Part shown: positions 7,928-16,029 of the stretch, one piece after another
How the letters are laid out: every line of letters begins with the position of its first letter
Numbering within the stretch: position 1 is the first letter of the stretch
Assembly: GCF_029266855.1 (NCBI RefSeq)
Contig: NZ_JAQSWB010000011.1
Location: 17,234 to 81,233 of the forward strand
Origin: Fluviicola sp.
GTDB lineage: Bacteria; Bacteroidota; Bacteroidia; Flavobacteriales_D; Crocinitomicaceae
Length of the DNA stretch: 64,000 nucleotides
Reading direction: 5' to 3'
Translations under genes and position numbers: made by a program
The notes under the pieces: model-generated
What the model was told of the DNA's origin: nothing
The model's database searches: none
The model's input: only the letters and a program-made list of their open reading frames with translations

Positions 7928-9298
7928 ATGGGATGTTCCTCGTGTAGCAGCGGAGGTGGTACACCACGCGGCTGTAAAAATAATGGGACCTGTAGTTCTG
8001 GTGGATGTAATAAACTAGGTGTATTCGATTGGTTGGCAAACATGCAACTTCCAGCTGGTCAGGCGCCTTATGATATACTTGAAATTCGCTTTAAAAATAG
8101 TCGCAAGACATTTTATAGAAATGCGAAAAACCTCTCACTGCAAGTCGGTGATGTGGTAGCAGTGGAAGCAAGTCCGGGTTATGATATCGGAGTTGTTTCC
8201 GTAATAGGTGAATTAGCCAGAATTCAGGTCAAAAAGAAATCTCCGGGTTTAAAACCTATGGAGACCAAAAAGATTTTGCGTATCGCAAATCAGGATGATA
8301 TTGATAAATGGGTTCAGGCCCGCGCTCTGGAGTCTGAAGTAATGTTTCAGGCCCGCACTTTAGCCGTAAATATTGGTTTGGAAATGAAAATCTCTGATGT
8401 AGAATACCAGGGAGATTTAACAAAAGCCACTTTTTATTACACAGCTGAAGGGCGTGTGGATTTTCGCCAGTTAATCAAGGACATGGCCGATAAATTCAAA
8501 ATCCGTATCGAAATGCGCCAGATCGGTTCGAGACAGGAAGCTCAGCGATTGGGCGGGATCGGTTCATGCGGAAGAGAATTATGCTGCTCAACCTGGTTAA
8601 CGGATTTCCGTTCTGTTTCCACTTCTGCGGCTCGTTACCAGCAATTATCCTTAAATCCGCAGAAATTAGCTGGACAATGCGGGAAATTGAAATGCTGTTT
8701 GAATTACGAATTGGATATGTACCTGGATGCAATTAAATCTTTTCCAAGTACAGATGTAAAAATACAAACAGAAAAAGGAACTGCTTTTCATATTAAGACC
8801 GATGTTTTCAAAAGACAGTTGTGGTATATGTATGAAGGTGAAGCTTCCATTGGTGTTGGTTTGGTAGCTCTAAGCCCTGAACGCGTTCAGGATATCATCA
8901 AGTTGAATAAGACCGGTAAAAAACCTGCCGATCTGAAAGATTTTGACACACATGTTCAGGTTGCCCGCAAAGAACCGGATTACGACAATGTCGTTGGTCA
9001 GGATTCCTTGAACCGTTTCGATAATACTTTCAGTAAGAATAAGAAACGCAAAAAGAAAAAACCGGGTAGCCCACGCATGGAAGGTGAAGGGGTAAGTACA
9101 GCACCTAAACCCGCTCAGAAACAAAATAAACCGCAGCCAAACAGGCCGCAGCAGAACAGACCGCAGCCACAAATCAAAGCGGCTGAAGGTACTGCGGAAA
9201 ATGCGCCGCAAGCTCAGGCAAATCCGAATAAAAAGAAAAATAATCGTCGCAGACCGCCACGTAAAAATACAGGAGGAAATGAAGGCACTGAAAAATAG
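7928..9298 (+). CDS. PSP1-domain protein (RicT/YaaT-like)
   Basis: 456 residues, cytoplasmic. The N-terminus is a short Cys/Gly-rich segment (C3, C6, C16, C22, C27), followed by a PSP1 domain over about residues 45-300. Its family signature is two cysteine clusters, GSCGRELCC (C214, C219, C220) and CGKLKCC (C251, C256, C257). In Bacillus the relative RicT works with RicA and RicF, binds iron-sulfur clusters and guides RNase Y mRNA processing; whether this holds in Bacteroidota is not known. From about residue 370 the tail is basic and rich in P, Q and N, apparently disordered, and could bind RNA. It is first in an operon with gldH and dut, and overlaps gldH by 20 bases. Confidence 0.85.
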   Translation: MGCSSCSSGGGTPRGCKNNGTCSSGGCNKLGVFDWLANMQLPAGQAPYDILEIRFKNSRKTFYRNAKNLSLQVGDVVAVEASPGYDIGVVSVIGELARIQVKKKSPGLKPMETKKILRIANQDDIDKWVQARALESEVMFQARTLAVNIGLEMKISDVEYQGDLTKATFYYTAEGRVDFRQLIKDMADKFKIRIEMRQIGSRQEAQRLGGIGSCGRELCCSTWLTDFRSVSTSAARYQQLSLNPQKLAGQCGKLKCCLNYELDMYLDAIKSFPSTDVKIQTEKGTAFHIKTDVFKRQLWYMYEGEASIGVGLVALSPERVQDIIKLNKTGKKPADLKDFDTHVQVARKEPDYDNVVGQDSLNRFDNTFSKNKKRKKKKPGSPRMEGEGVSTAPKPAQKQNKPQPNRPQQNRPQPQIKAAEGTAENAPQAQANPNKKKNNRRRPPRKNTGGNEGTEK

Positions 9299-9752
9299 CT
9301 GGATATTGGTTTTATTGGTTTTCCTCTGCGCTTGTGGGGACACACCGCTTTATAACAAATCTTATTCTTTTAAGAATAATTCCTGGGAACAGGATGTAAA
9401 GCCGGTGTTTAAAGTCAATATTCCGGATACAACTTCTTTCTATACCATTCAGATCACACTTCGCACAACAACAGATTACGCATACAACAATCTGTGGTTT
9501 TTTATTCATTCCAAGACACCGCTCGGCCAGGTTGGAAGAGAGCCTGTGGAAATAAAAATTGCTAACCCGGACGGATCCTGGATAGGTGAAACTTCGGGAA
9601 CAATTGTAGAAAACACAGTTTATTTCAGACACCGTAAATTTCCTCAAAAGGGGAATTATGTGTTTACCTTCGAGCAGGGTATTACCGAGAAGAGTGCAAA
9701 AAATGTGATGGATATCAGCTATGCTGTTACCAAAGATCCAAATCAGAAATAA
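9279..9752 (+). CDS. gldH: Gliding motility lipoprotein GldH
   Basis: 157 residues. The ATG at 9279 is preceded by a strong AGGAGG at 9271-9276 inside the end of the PSP1 gene. It yields an SPII signal ending FLCAC (Cys 19). The body matches GldH features: YNKSYSF near the start, [22 protein letters not shown], and the closing [10 protein letters not shown]. In Flavobacterium johnsoniae GldH is an outer-membrane-associated lipoprotein needed for gliding and normal T9SS function. Its presence fits the many T9SS cargo proteins in this window. It sits in the operon between the PSP1 gene and dut. Confidence 0.85.
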   Translation: MKALKNSWILVLLVFLCACGDTPLYNKSYSFKNNSWEQDVKPVFKVNIPDTTSFYTIQITLRTTTDYAYNNLWFFIHSKTPLGQVGREPVEIKIANPDGSWIGETSGTIVENTVYFRHRKFPQKGNYVFTFEQGITEKSAKNVMDISYAVTKDPNQK

Positions 9753-9756
9753 ATCT

Positions 9757-10191
9757 ATGGAAATCAAAGTCATCAACAAATCGAATAATGAGTTGCCGCA
9801 CTATGCAACCATGGATTCTGCCGGACTGGATATCCGTGCTTTTTTGAACGAGCCAATCACATTAAAACCCCTGGAACGCAGATTGATCCCAACGGGTCTT
9901 TACCTGGAAATTCCAAGTGGTTTTGAAGTTCAGATCAGGCCAAGGAGTGGATTCGCATTCAAGCAGGGCGTGACCGTATTGAATTCCCCCGGGACCATTG
10001 ATGCGGATTACCGCGGTGAGATTGGCGTGTTGTTGATTAACCTGTCAAATGAAGACATAATCATCGAAAGTGGTGAACGCGTAGCTCAAATGGTTGTAGC
10101 ACCTTTTGTACAGGCACAATTAAAAGAAACAAATGAACTTTCGGAAACCAATCGCGGAGCAGGCGGTTTCGGAAGTACAGGAAAAAATTAA
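9757..10191 (+). CDS. dut: dUTP diphosphatase
   Basis: Hydrolyses dUTP to dUMP, keeping uracil out of DNA and supplying thymidylate synthesis. 144 residues, the usual length of the trimeric enzyme. All five motifs are visible: [34 protein letters not shown] and the C-terminal [11 protein letters not shown] chose the ATG at 9757, giving MEIKVINKS; an in-frame ATG at 9721 lies inside gldH and adds 12 residues. It starts 4 bases after the gldH stop, so translation is probably coupled. Confidence 0.95.
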   Translation: MEIKVINKSNNELPHYATMDSAGLDIRAFLNEPITLKPLERRLIPTGLYLEIPSGFEVQIRPRSGFAFKQGVTVLNSPGTIDADYRGEIGVLLINLSNEDIIIESGERVAQMVVAPFVQAQLKETNELSETNRGAGGFGSTGKN

Positions 10192-10199
10192 ATCATATT

Positions 10200-11207
10200 A
10201 TGAAAGTTATCGTTCCAATGGCGGGGCGTGGTAGCCGGTTAAGACCACATACGCTGACAGTTCCAAAACCGCTTGTACCTGTCGGTGGAAAACCTATTGT
10301 ACATCGCCTGGTGGAAGACATTGCTGCTCTGTGCAGCGAACCCATCGATGAAATTGGTTTTGTAATCGGTGACTTTGGTCCTGAAATCGAAGCTGAATTA
10401 ATTAAAGTCGCTGAAAAATTAGGCGCAAAAGGAAGTATCTTTTACCAGGATAAGCCACTTGGAACGGCACATGCTGTTCTGTGTGCCGAGAAATTGCTGG
10501 AGGGTCCGGTTGTTGTTGCATTTGCAGATACTTTGTTCCGTGCAAACTTCAAAATCGATCCGGAAGCGGATGGTATTTTATGGGTGAAGCAAATTGAAGA
10601 TCCAAGCAATTTTGGAGTTGTTAAACTCAACGACAAAGGTGAGATCATTGACTTCGTTGAAAAACCGAGAGATTTCGTTTCGGATTTAGCCATGATCGGG
10701 ATTTACTATTTCAAGGACGGTATTGCTTTGAGAGACGAATTAAACTTTTTGGTAGAAAACGGTATCATAAAGAGCGGCGAATACCAACTTCCCGATGCAT
10801 TGCGCAGATTAACGGAAAAAGGAAAGCGCTTTAAACCGGGAGAAGTGGATGAATGGCTCGATTGCGGAAATAAAGAAGTTACGGTTATTACGAATCAACG
10901 GGTTTTGGAATACGACCAGGAAAAAGGCCTTGACCTGGTGGATGAGTCTGCGAAAGTGTTGAATTCGATCATTATTCCCCCGTGTTATATCGGGAAGGAT
11001 GTGATTCTTGAAAACTCAGTCGTTGGTCCTCATGTTTCGCTTGGAAAAGGGTCTATGGTTACCAACTCGATTATTAAAAACAGTATTTTACAACAATACT
11101 CCATTATCATCGATGCGAATTTAAAAGACTCCATGTTGGGTTCACATTCCAAATACAAAGGTTTGGCTCGAGATTTGAGCTTAAGCGATTACTCAATAAT
11201 TAGCTGA
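10200..11207 (+). CDS. Sugar nucleotidyltransferase
   Basis: 335 residues. The N-terminal nucleotidyltransferase domain opens with MKVIVPMAGRGSRLRPHT and KPLVPVGGKP, the nucleotide- and phosphate-binding signature of sugar-1-phosphate nucleotidyltransferases. The C-terminal quarter (about 245-325) looks like a left-handed beta helix, with hexapeptide-like repeats (VVGPHVSLGKGSMV, NSIIKNSIL). It probably makes an activated sugar (dTDP- or UDP-glucose type) for envelope polysaccharide. The exact sugar cannot be told from sequence. The stop codon overlaps the next start by one base. Confidence 0.85.
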   Translation: MKVIVPMAGRGSRLRPHTLTVPKPLVPVGGKPIVHRLVEDIAALCSEPIDEIGFVIGDFGPEIEAELIKVAEKLGAKGSIFYQDKPLGTAHAVLCAEKLLEGPVVVAFADTLFRANFKIDPEADGILWVKQIEDPSNFGVVKLNDKGEIIDFVEKPRDFVSDLAMIGIYYFKDGIALRDELNFLVENGIIKSGEYQLPDALRRLTEKGKRFKPGEVDEWLDCGNKEVTVITNQRVLEYDQEKGLDLVDESAKVLNSIIIPPCYIGKDVILENSVVGPHVSLGKGSMVTNSIIKNSILQQYSIIIDANLKDSMLGSHSKYKGLARDLSLSDYSIIS

Positions 11208-12913
11208 TGAAATATTTCCTTTACGTCTGTGCTTTGGTTCTGGTTTTCACTTCGTGTGGAACAAAAAAAGTGGTTTCCGAAAAAACGAATTCGCAAGCTG
11301 ATTTAATGTACATCCAGACTTTTCACAGTGCTATGCGCTATAAAGTAAAGGGACAAACGAATAATGCAATCCAGGCTTTCGATTCCTGCCTTCAGATCAG
11401 GCCCACAGACGATGCTGCTGCCTTTGGATTGAGTCAATGTTATTTACAATTGGACAATAAAACAAAAGCAGCCGAATATACGGAACTGGCTTCCAAACTT
11501 GATCCCAATAACATTTGGTACACTCAAGAGTTGGGTTACATGTATTACAACCAGGGAAAATTTGTTGAATCTGAAAAGTGTTTTGCAAAAATGGTTGCGG
11601 CCCAGCCGAATAATGTTGACTGGTTATTTGCACATTCCGAGATCCTGAAACGTTTGGGACGTCAGAACGATGCAATTAACTCATTGAATAAAATGGAGGA
11701 TCAGTTGGGAGTTCTGCCCGATCTGTCTATTCAAAAATTTGAATTGTACCTATCATTAAAACAAGATGAAAAAGCAATTCATGAACTTCAAAAAGCTCGG
11801 GAGGTCTACCCGGATGATTTAGGTTTGATCGGAACTTTGGTAGATTATTATTTTTCAAAGAAGGAAATTTCCAAAGCCCAATCTATGCTGGTCGAGCTGG
11901 TAAAAAATGATCCCACAAATACCAAAGCACAGTTGGCATTGGGTGATTTGTATTACCGTCAAATGAACAAGCCGGAAGCTTATAAGTATTTTAAAGCCGC
12001 CTTCCAGGGGACAAGTATTGATATCGATACCAAAATGTCCATATTATTGGAGATGTATGAAAAACAGGTTGTCATTGATAAAGAATTAATTGAACTCGCT
12101 GACCTGCTGATCGAGAGTTATCCGAATGATGCGAAAGGCTATTCCGTTAAAGGTGATTTGCTGCTTAGAAATAACCAGAAAGAAGAGGCACTGACAGCTT
12201 ATAAAAACGCTTTGAAATTTGAAGAGAATAAATTCCCGATCTGGGACCAGGTCCTGATGCTGGAATATGAGCTGCTGAAATTTGAGGATCTGTATAAAGA
12301 TGCACGTGCATGCAGTGCATTGTTTCCAACCATTTCCAGTGTACAGTTACTGTATACAATTGCTTGTGTCCAACTGGACCGTTTCCAGGAAGCTATTGAT
12401 GCTGCCGATATCGGGAAAGAACTGGTGGTAAATGACCCGGCAACGGAATCTGAATTTTATGCCCAAAAAGGCGATGCATTATTCGGTTTGAAAAGATACA
12501 GGGAAGGATCCGAATCTTATGACAAGGCTTTAGCGATTTATCCTACTAATCTGCTGACGAAAAACAATTATGCCATGCGCCTGGCACTTGCCAATATGGA
12601 TTTGCCAAAAGCCGAGAAACTGATCAATGAAGTTCTTGAAAGCAAACCTGGCCAGGCACCCTACCTGGATACCAAAGGACTTGTTTTATTCAAACAGGGT
12701 AAATTCAAAGAAGCCCTGGCAGAGTTTGCAAAAGCAGATGAATTAGTCAAAGAAAATAAAAATTACACAGAGCACCTGGGTGACGCCTTTTTTAAACTTG
12801 GCGACACCGTAAAAGCGCTCGAATTATGGAAAAAAGCTCTTTCACTTGGATCAAAAAATAAATCACTCACGAAAAAAATTCAATCAAAAACGTATGTCGA
12901 TCCGGAATATTAA
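11207..12913 (+). CDS. TPR-repeat lipoprotein
   Basis: 568 residues with an SPII signal ending VFTSC (Cys 17). The rest is a long array of tetratricopeptide repeats, for example NAIQAFDSCLQIRPTDDAAAFGL near the start and KFKEALAEFAKADEL near the end, with about a dozen repeat units. It is probably anchored in the outer membrane facing the periplasm and acts as a scaffold, possibly for the neighbouring cell-wall hydrolase activator. Translation is coupled to the upstream nucleotidyltransferase (TGATG) and it overlaps the next gene by 20 bases. Confidence 0.85.
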   Translation: MKYFLYVCALVLVFTSCGTKKVVSEKTNSQADLMYIQTFHSAMRYKVKGQTNNAIQAFDSCLQIRPTDDAAAFGLSQCYLQLDNKTKAAEYTELASKLDPNNIWYTQELGYMYYNQGKFVESEKCFAKMVAAQPNNVDWLFAHSEILKRLGRQNDAINSLNKMEDQLGVLPDLSIQKFELYLSLKQDEKAIHELQKAREVYPDDLGLIGTLVDYYFSKKEISKAQSMLVELVKNDPTNTKAQLALGDLYYRQMNKPEAYKYFKAAFQGTSIDIDTKMSILLEMYEKQVVIDKELIELADLLIESYPNDAKGYSVKGDLLLRNNQKEEALTAYKNALKFEENKFPIWDQVLMLEYELLKFEDLYKDARACSALFPTISSVQLLYTIACVQLDRFQEAIDAADIGKELVVNDPATESEFYAQKGDALFGLKRYREGSESYDKALAIYPTNLLTKNNYAMRLALANMDLPKAEKLINEVLESKPGQAPYLDTKGLVLFKQGKFKEALAEFAKADELVKENKNYTEHLGDAFFKLGDTVKALELWKKALSLGSKNKSLTKKIQSKTYVDPEY

Positions 12914-13775
12914 ATGGTTTGGGCTTGCTTTATTGGTGGTTCTGGGATCCTGTGCCAGGAGACCGGCTCCCGATAAACCGATGAAACTCGAAAAACGAAA
13001 AACAAACGAGTTACTCCATGCAATGGACAGCCTTTCCGGGATTCGTCCAAATTCGTTTTATACAAAAATCAAATGTCATTTTTCCGATACCAATAGAAGA
13101 ATCAGTTTTAAAACTTCTATTCGTTCAATCAGAGACAGTATCATCAATCCGATAATCACTTATGCAGGAATTCCCATCGTAAATTCCATCATCAGACGCG
13201 ACTCGCTGTTTATCTCCAACCGGAAAGACAAATGCGCTATTCGAACCACGATGAGTTACATCAAAGAATCGTTTGGTGTGGATTTCGATTACCGGAATAT
13301 TGAAGAATTACTGCTGGGCCTCCCGGTAGCATATGATACGACCCAAAAATATTTCCAGATCAACGATCCTTATAATTACATTATTTCCTCCCACCGGAAA
13401 AGGATTATTAAAAAGGAAAATAAAAACAAACAGCACGACCGGGACAATAATCTCAATTTCCGGAAAGATCGAAATAATGGGAATGACGAAAGCGAGAACA
13501 ATGTCATGATCCGTTATTACATTCATCCTTCCTTAAAAAGTATCAGTCGCCTGGTTATTGACAGCCCGGAAGACACCACACATATTTCCGTCGATTATAT
13601 CGACCGCGATACCGTAGGCACTTACCTGCTTCCAAAAGAAATGATCATCGATATTGTAACGGCGAGGAATCATATCGTTCTAACAATGGATTATGATAAG
13701 ACAGAAGTAAACACCCCGCAGGAAATTTATTTTGTAATACCGGAAGAATATGGTGACTGTAATTCTGAAAAATAG
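12894..13775 (+). CDS. DUF4292 lipoprotein
   Basis: 293 residues from the ATG at 12894, which lies within the 3' end of the TPR gene and gives an SPII signal ending VVLGSC (Cys 20). An upstream in-frame ATG at 12846 would add 16 charged residues. Features of DUF4292 include FYTKIKCHFSD, the strand pattern around IISFK-type segments, GIPIVNSIIRRDSLFIS, and the LLGLP that follows. Members are widespread Bacteroidota lipoproteins with a LolA-like predicted fold and no proven role. A charged insert rich in K, N and D (about residues 170-205) seems specific to this copy. Its gene order beside an M23/EnvC-like gene suggests an envelope role. Confidence 0.8.
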   Translation: MSIRNIKWFGLALLVVLGSCARRPAPDKPMKLEKRKTNELLHAMDSLSGIRPNSFYTKIKCHFSDTNRRISFKTSIRSIRDSIINPIITYAGIPIVNSIIRRDSLFISNRKDKCAIRTTMSYIKESFGVDFDYRNIEELLLGLPVAYDTTQKYFQINDPYNYIISSHRKRIIKKENKNKQHDRDNNLNFRKDRNNGNDESENNVMIRYYIHPSLKSISRLVIDSPEDTTHISVDYIDRDTVGTYLLPKEMIIDIVTARNHIVLTMDYDKTEVNTPQEIYFVIPEEYGDCNSEK

Positions 13776-15057
13776 CCTGTTTATAGTACTGTTAATTAGT
13801 ACCGGCGTTGTTTGGTCACAAAAGAAAAGTGATCAGCTTCAAGCTGAACAAAACAAGCTGGAGAAGAAACTTTCGACTACGAAATCCTTATTGGATAAAG
13901 TAAAAAAAGGAACAGAATCTTCTTTGAATGAATTAAAGTTAATTGAAAATCAAGTTAAAAACCGGGAGCTGCTGGTGCGGAATTTTGACAATCAAATCCG
14001 CAGTGCCGAGCTAACCATTTCTTCAAAAGCAGATCAAATCCAGGAACTTGAAAAAAAATTGATCCGCCTGAAAGAGCAATACAAAAAACTGCTTATTTAT
14101 GCCTATAAGCATCGGAACAAATCAGCAAAAATGATGTATGTTTTTTCCTCTTCGAATTATTTCGAAGCAGTGAAAAGAACTTCCTACCTGAAACGGCTTT
14201 CGGAAATCCAGCAAAAACAATTCAAGGTCATTCTTCAAAACGAAAAAACGATTCACAAGGAAATCAGAACAATTAAGCAGGAAAAAGATCACAAAAAACA
14301 ATTGCTGGAGGAAAAAATTGTTGAGAAACAGCAGATAGAAAAAGACAAATCTGCCAAGCAGCTTGCCCTTGAAAAATTGCGCAAAGATGAAAATTCATTG
14401 ATGGCGGAGTTAAGGGAACAGGAGCGCCAAAAAGCAGAATTGAAACGCCGTATCAAGCTGGCTATTGAAAAAGAAATTGCAGAGGCTGAAGCAAAGGCAA
14501 AAAAAGAAGCAGAAAAAAAAGCATCCCTTGCTTCCAAAAACACAAGCTCCTCACCTGCAAAAACCACAACGAGCGCTACTCCTGCAAAAAAGGAAGTTGC
14601 TTTCACAGATACCAAGGAAAACATTGCACTGGGTAAAAGTTTTGAATCTAACCGCGGTAAGTTGCCTTGGCCGGTATCAAAAGGCTCCATCACGGAAAGC
14701 TATGGAAAAAATGCCCATCCTACTTTGCCCAATGTGTATACCAATAATAATGGCGTTGACATCGGCGCACCTAAAAATTCGCAAGTCCGTGCGGTATTTG
14801 ACGGAGAAGTAACCAGTGTTTTAAATATTCCCGGTGCCGGAAAAGTCGTTATCATAAAACATGGTGCGTACAGAACGGTTTATAGCAATTTGCAGGAGGC
14901 TTACGTTTCTGTCGGCGATAAGGTAAGTTCCAAACAATCTATCGGGTCATTACTTGCAGATGAAGAAGGAAATCTTTCGACATCTCATTTCGAAATTCAC
15001 CAGGTTGTGGAAGGAACCGTGCAGCGCATCAATCCGACCTTGTGGCTGGCTCAATAA
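13750..15057 (+). CDS. EnvC-like murein hydrolase activator (degenerate M23 domain)
   Basis: 435 residues. A signal peptide (LLISTGVVWSQ) is followed by a long coiled coil (about 25-240), a low-complexity Ala/Lys/Ser linker, and a C-terminal LytM/M23 domain (about 305-435). The catalytic zinc set is incomplete. The HxxxD motif reads N333-x3-D337 and the HxH motif reads T411-S-H413, so two of the usual histidines are missing. Long coiled coil plus dead LytM is the EnvC arrangement, so the protein more likely activates an amidase during cell separation than cuts peptidoglycan. It is the last gene of the operon and overlaps DUF4292 by 26 bases. Confidence 0.85.
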   Translation: MVTVILKNSLFIVLLISTGVVWSQKKSDQLQAEQNKLEKKLSTTKSLLDKVKKGTESSLNELKLIENQVKNRELLVRNFDNQIRSAELTISSKADQIQELEKKLIRLKEQYKKLLIYAYKHRNKSAKMMYVFSSSNYFEAVKRTSYLKRLSEIQQKQFKVILQNEKTIHKEIRTIKQEKDHKKQLLEEKIVEKQQIEKDKSAKQLALEKLRKDENSLMAELREQERQKAELKRRIKLAIEKEIAEAEAKAKKEAEKKASLASKNTSSSPAKTTTSATPAKKEVAFTDTKENIALGKSFESNRGKLPWPVSKGSITESYGKNAHPTLPNVYTNNNGVDIGAPKNSQVRAVFDGEVTSVLNIPGAGKVVIIKHGAYRTVYSNLQEAYVSVGDKVSSKQSIGSLLADEEGNLSTSHFEIHQVVEGTVQRINPTLWLAQ

Positions 15058-15159
15058 GGAATTAGCAAGATTTATTATGAATTATCAAGACAGGTTCTAA
15101 TCTTGGTAATTGCTTCATTTATAATTGAGCAGTACGGTTTTCCGCAACTACCTTAAATT

Positions 15160-15184
15160 AAGTGGCAATAAGCGCCACTTTTTT
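15160..15184 (+). terminator. Rho-independent terminator of the envelope operon
   Basis: A 7-base stem (AAGTGGC with GCCACTT) encloses a 7-base loop and runs into a series of Ts, 100 bases after the EnvC-like gene. Confidence 0.75.
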
Positions 15185-15219
15185 CCCGTAGTGATTACTT
15201 AGCTTCGTCAAAAAAAACG

Positions 15220-15843
15220 ATGAGAGCTCAAATTATCTTCCTGTTACTGTTGCTGTTTGCAGTGAGTTCATGTACTATTGAAAAACAACTTTATTCCAGG
15301 GGATTTCATGTGGAATTTCATAAACGCCAGCCCCCGGCTGACTCACATAATACCAATACCAATCAGCTTATAACTGAAATTCCGGAAACCGGTGAGATAA
15401 TAAGGTCTCAGGATTCTATCATTGATACTTCCATACTTAAAGAAAAGCAAGAGGACATAATTCCTCCGCCAATGGATGAGAAAGTCATTCCGGCCATTAA
15501 AGTGGTTTCCAGGAAGTCAAAAATTAAAACCGTTTCTAACAGGATTCGAACCCATATTTCCATTCACACACATTTTTCCGAATCATTAATGAGCAAATCA
15601 TTAAAAAAAGATTCGAAAAAACGTTCCGAAAAAAGAGACATAGATATTGATTGGGAAGAAGTTGCAACTTGGGCTCTTTTCGTCGGTGGGCTCATCGCAT
15701 TAGGTTTTTTCCTGGCCCCCGGAGCCAATTTTGGCGTAATCCTGCTCGGGATTGTTGCAGTACTTGCCGTCATAATCTTAGTGGTATTTTTAATTTCCCG
15801 TGCATTCGGAAATTACCAATACTGGTTCTGGAGTGGGCGCTAA
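15220..15843 (+). CDS. Lipoprotein with two C-terminal membrane segments
   Basis: 207 residues. The SPII-type signal ends FAVSSC (Cys 18) and is followed by IEKQLYSRGFHVEF, an opening common to a class of Bacteroidota lipoproteins. The middle is basic and probably disordered. Two hydrophobic segments lie at about 145-164 and 168-192 (ALFVGGLIALGFFLAPG and ILLGIVAVLAVIILVVF). A lipoprotein with trailing membrane helices is unusual, so it may stay in the inner membrane. The function is unknown. Confidence 0.65.
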   Translation: MRAQIIFLLLLLFAVSSCTIEKQLYSRGFHVEFHKRQPPADSHNTNTNQLITEIPETGEIIRSQDSIIDTSILKEKQEDIIPPPMDEKVIPAIKVVSRKSKIKTVSNRIRTHISIHTHFSESLMSKSLKKDSKKRSEKRDIDIDWEEVATWALFVGGLIALGFFLAPGANFGVILLGIVAVLAVIILVVFLISRAFGNYQYWFWSGR

Positions 15844-15961
15844 CAGCTAAACTGATTGCTCATAAACGCACTCTATTCTCGTTCAGAATTCACAAATTCC
15901 AAATGAAATGTTAATTGGTTCATTTAATGTCTTTTATGAATATTTTTTCAATTTTTTAGAG

Positions 15962-15969
15962 TACTTTTG
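15962..15969 (+). promoter_or_regulatory. -7 box TACTTTTG
   Basis: A full match to TAnnTTTG, 60 bases before the ATG at 16030, giving a leader of about 50 bases. Confidence 0.5.
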
Positions 15970-16029
15970 CACCTGCGTAAGAGAATCACTATTTGATTCA
16001 AAAATAAATTTTGTAATAGTGTTGGTGTA

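Noticed and set aside
14289..14693. 134-codon minus-strand frame opposite the EnvC-like gene
   Set aside because: Its Ser/Phe/Ala-rich composition is the mirror of the Lys/Glu/Ala-rich coiled coil on the other strand.
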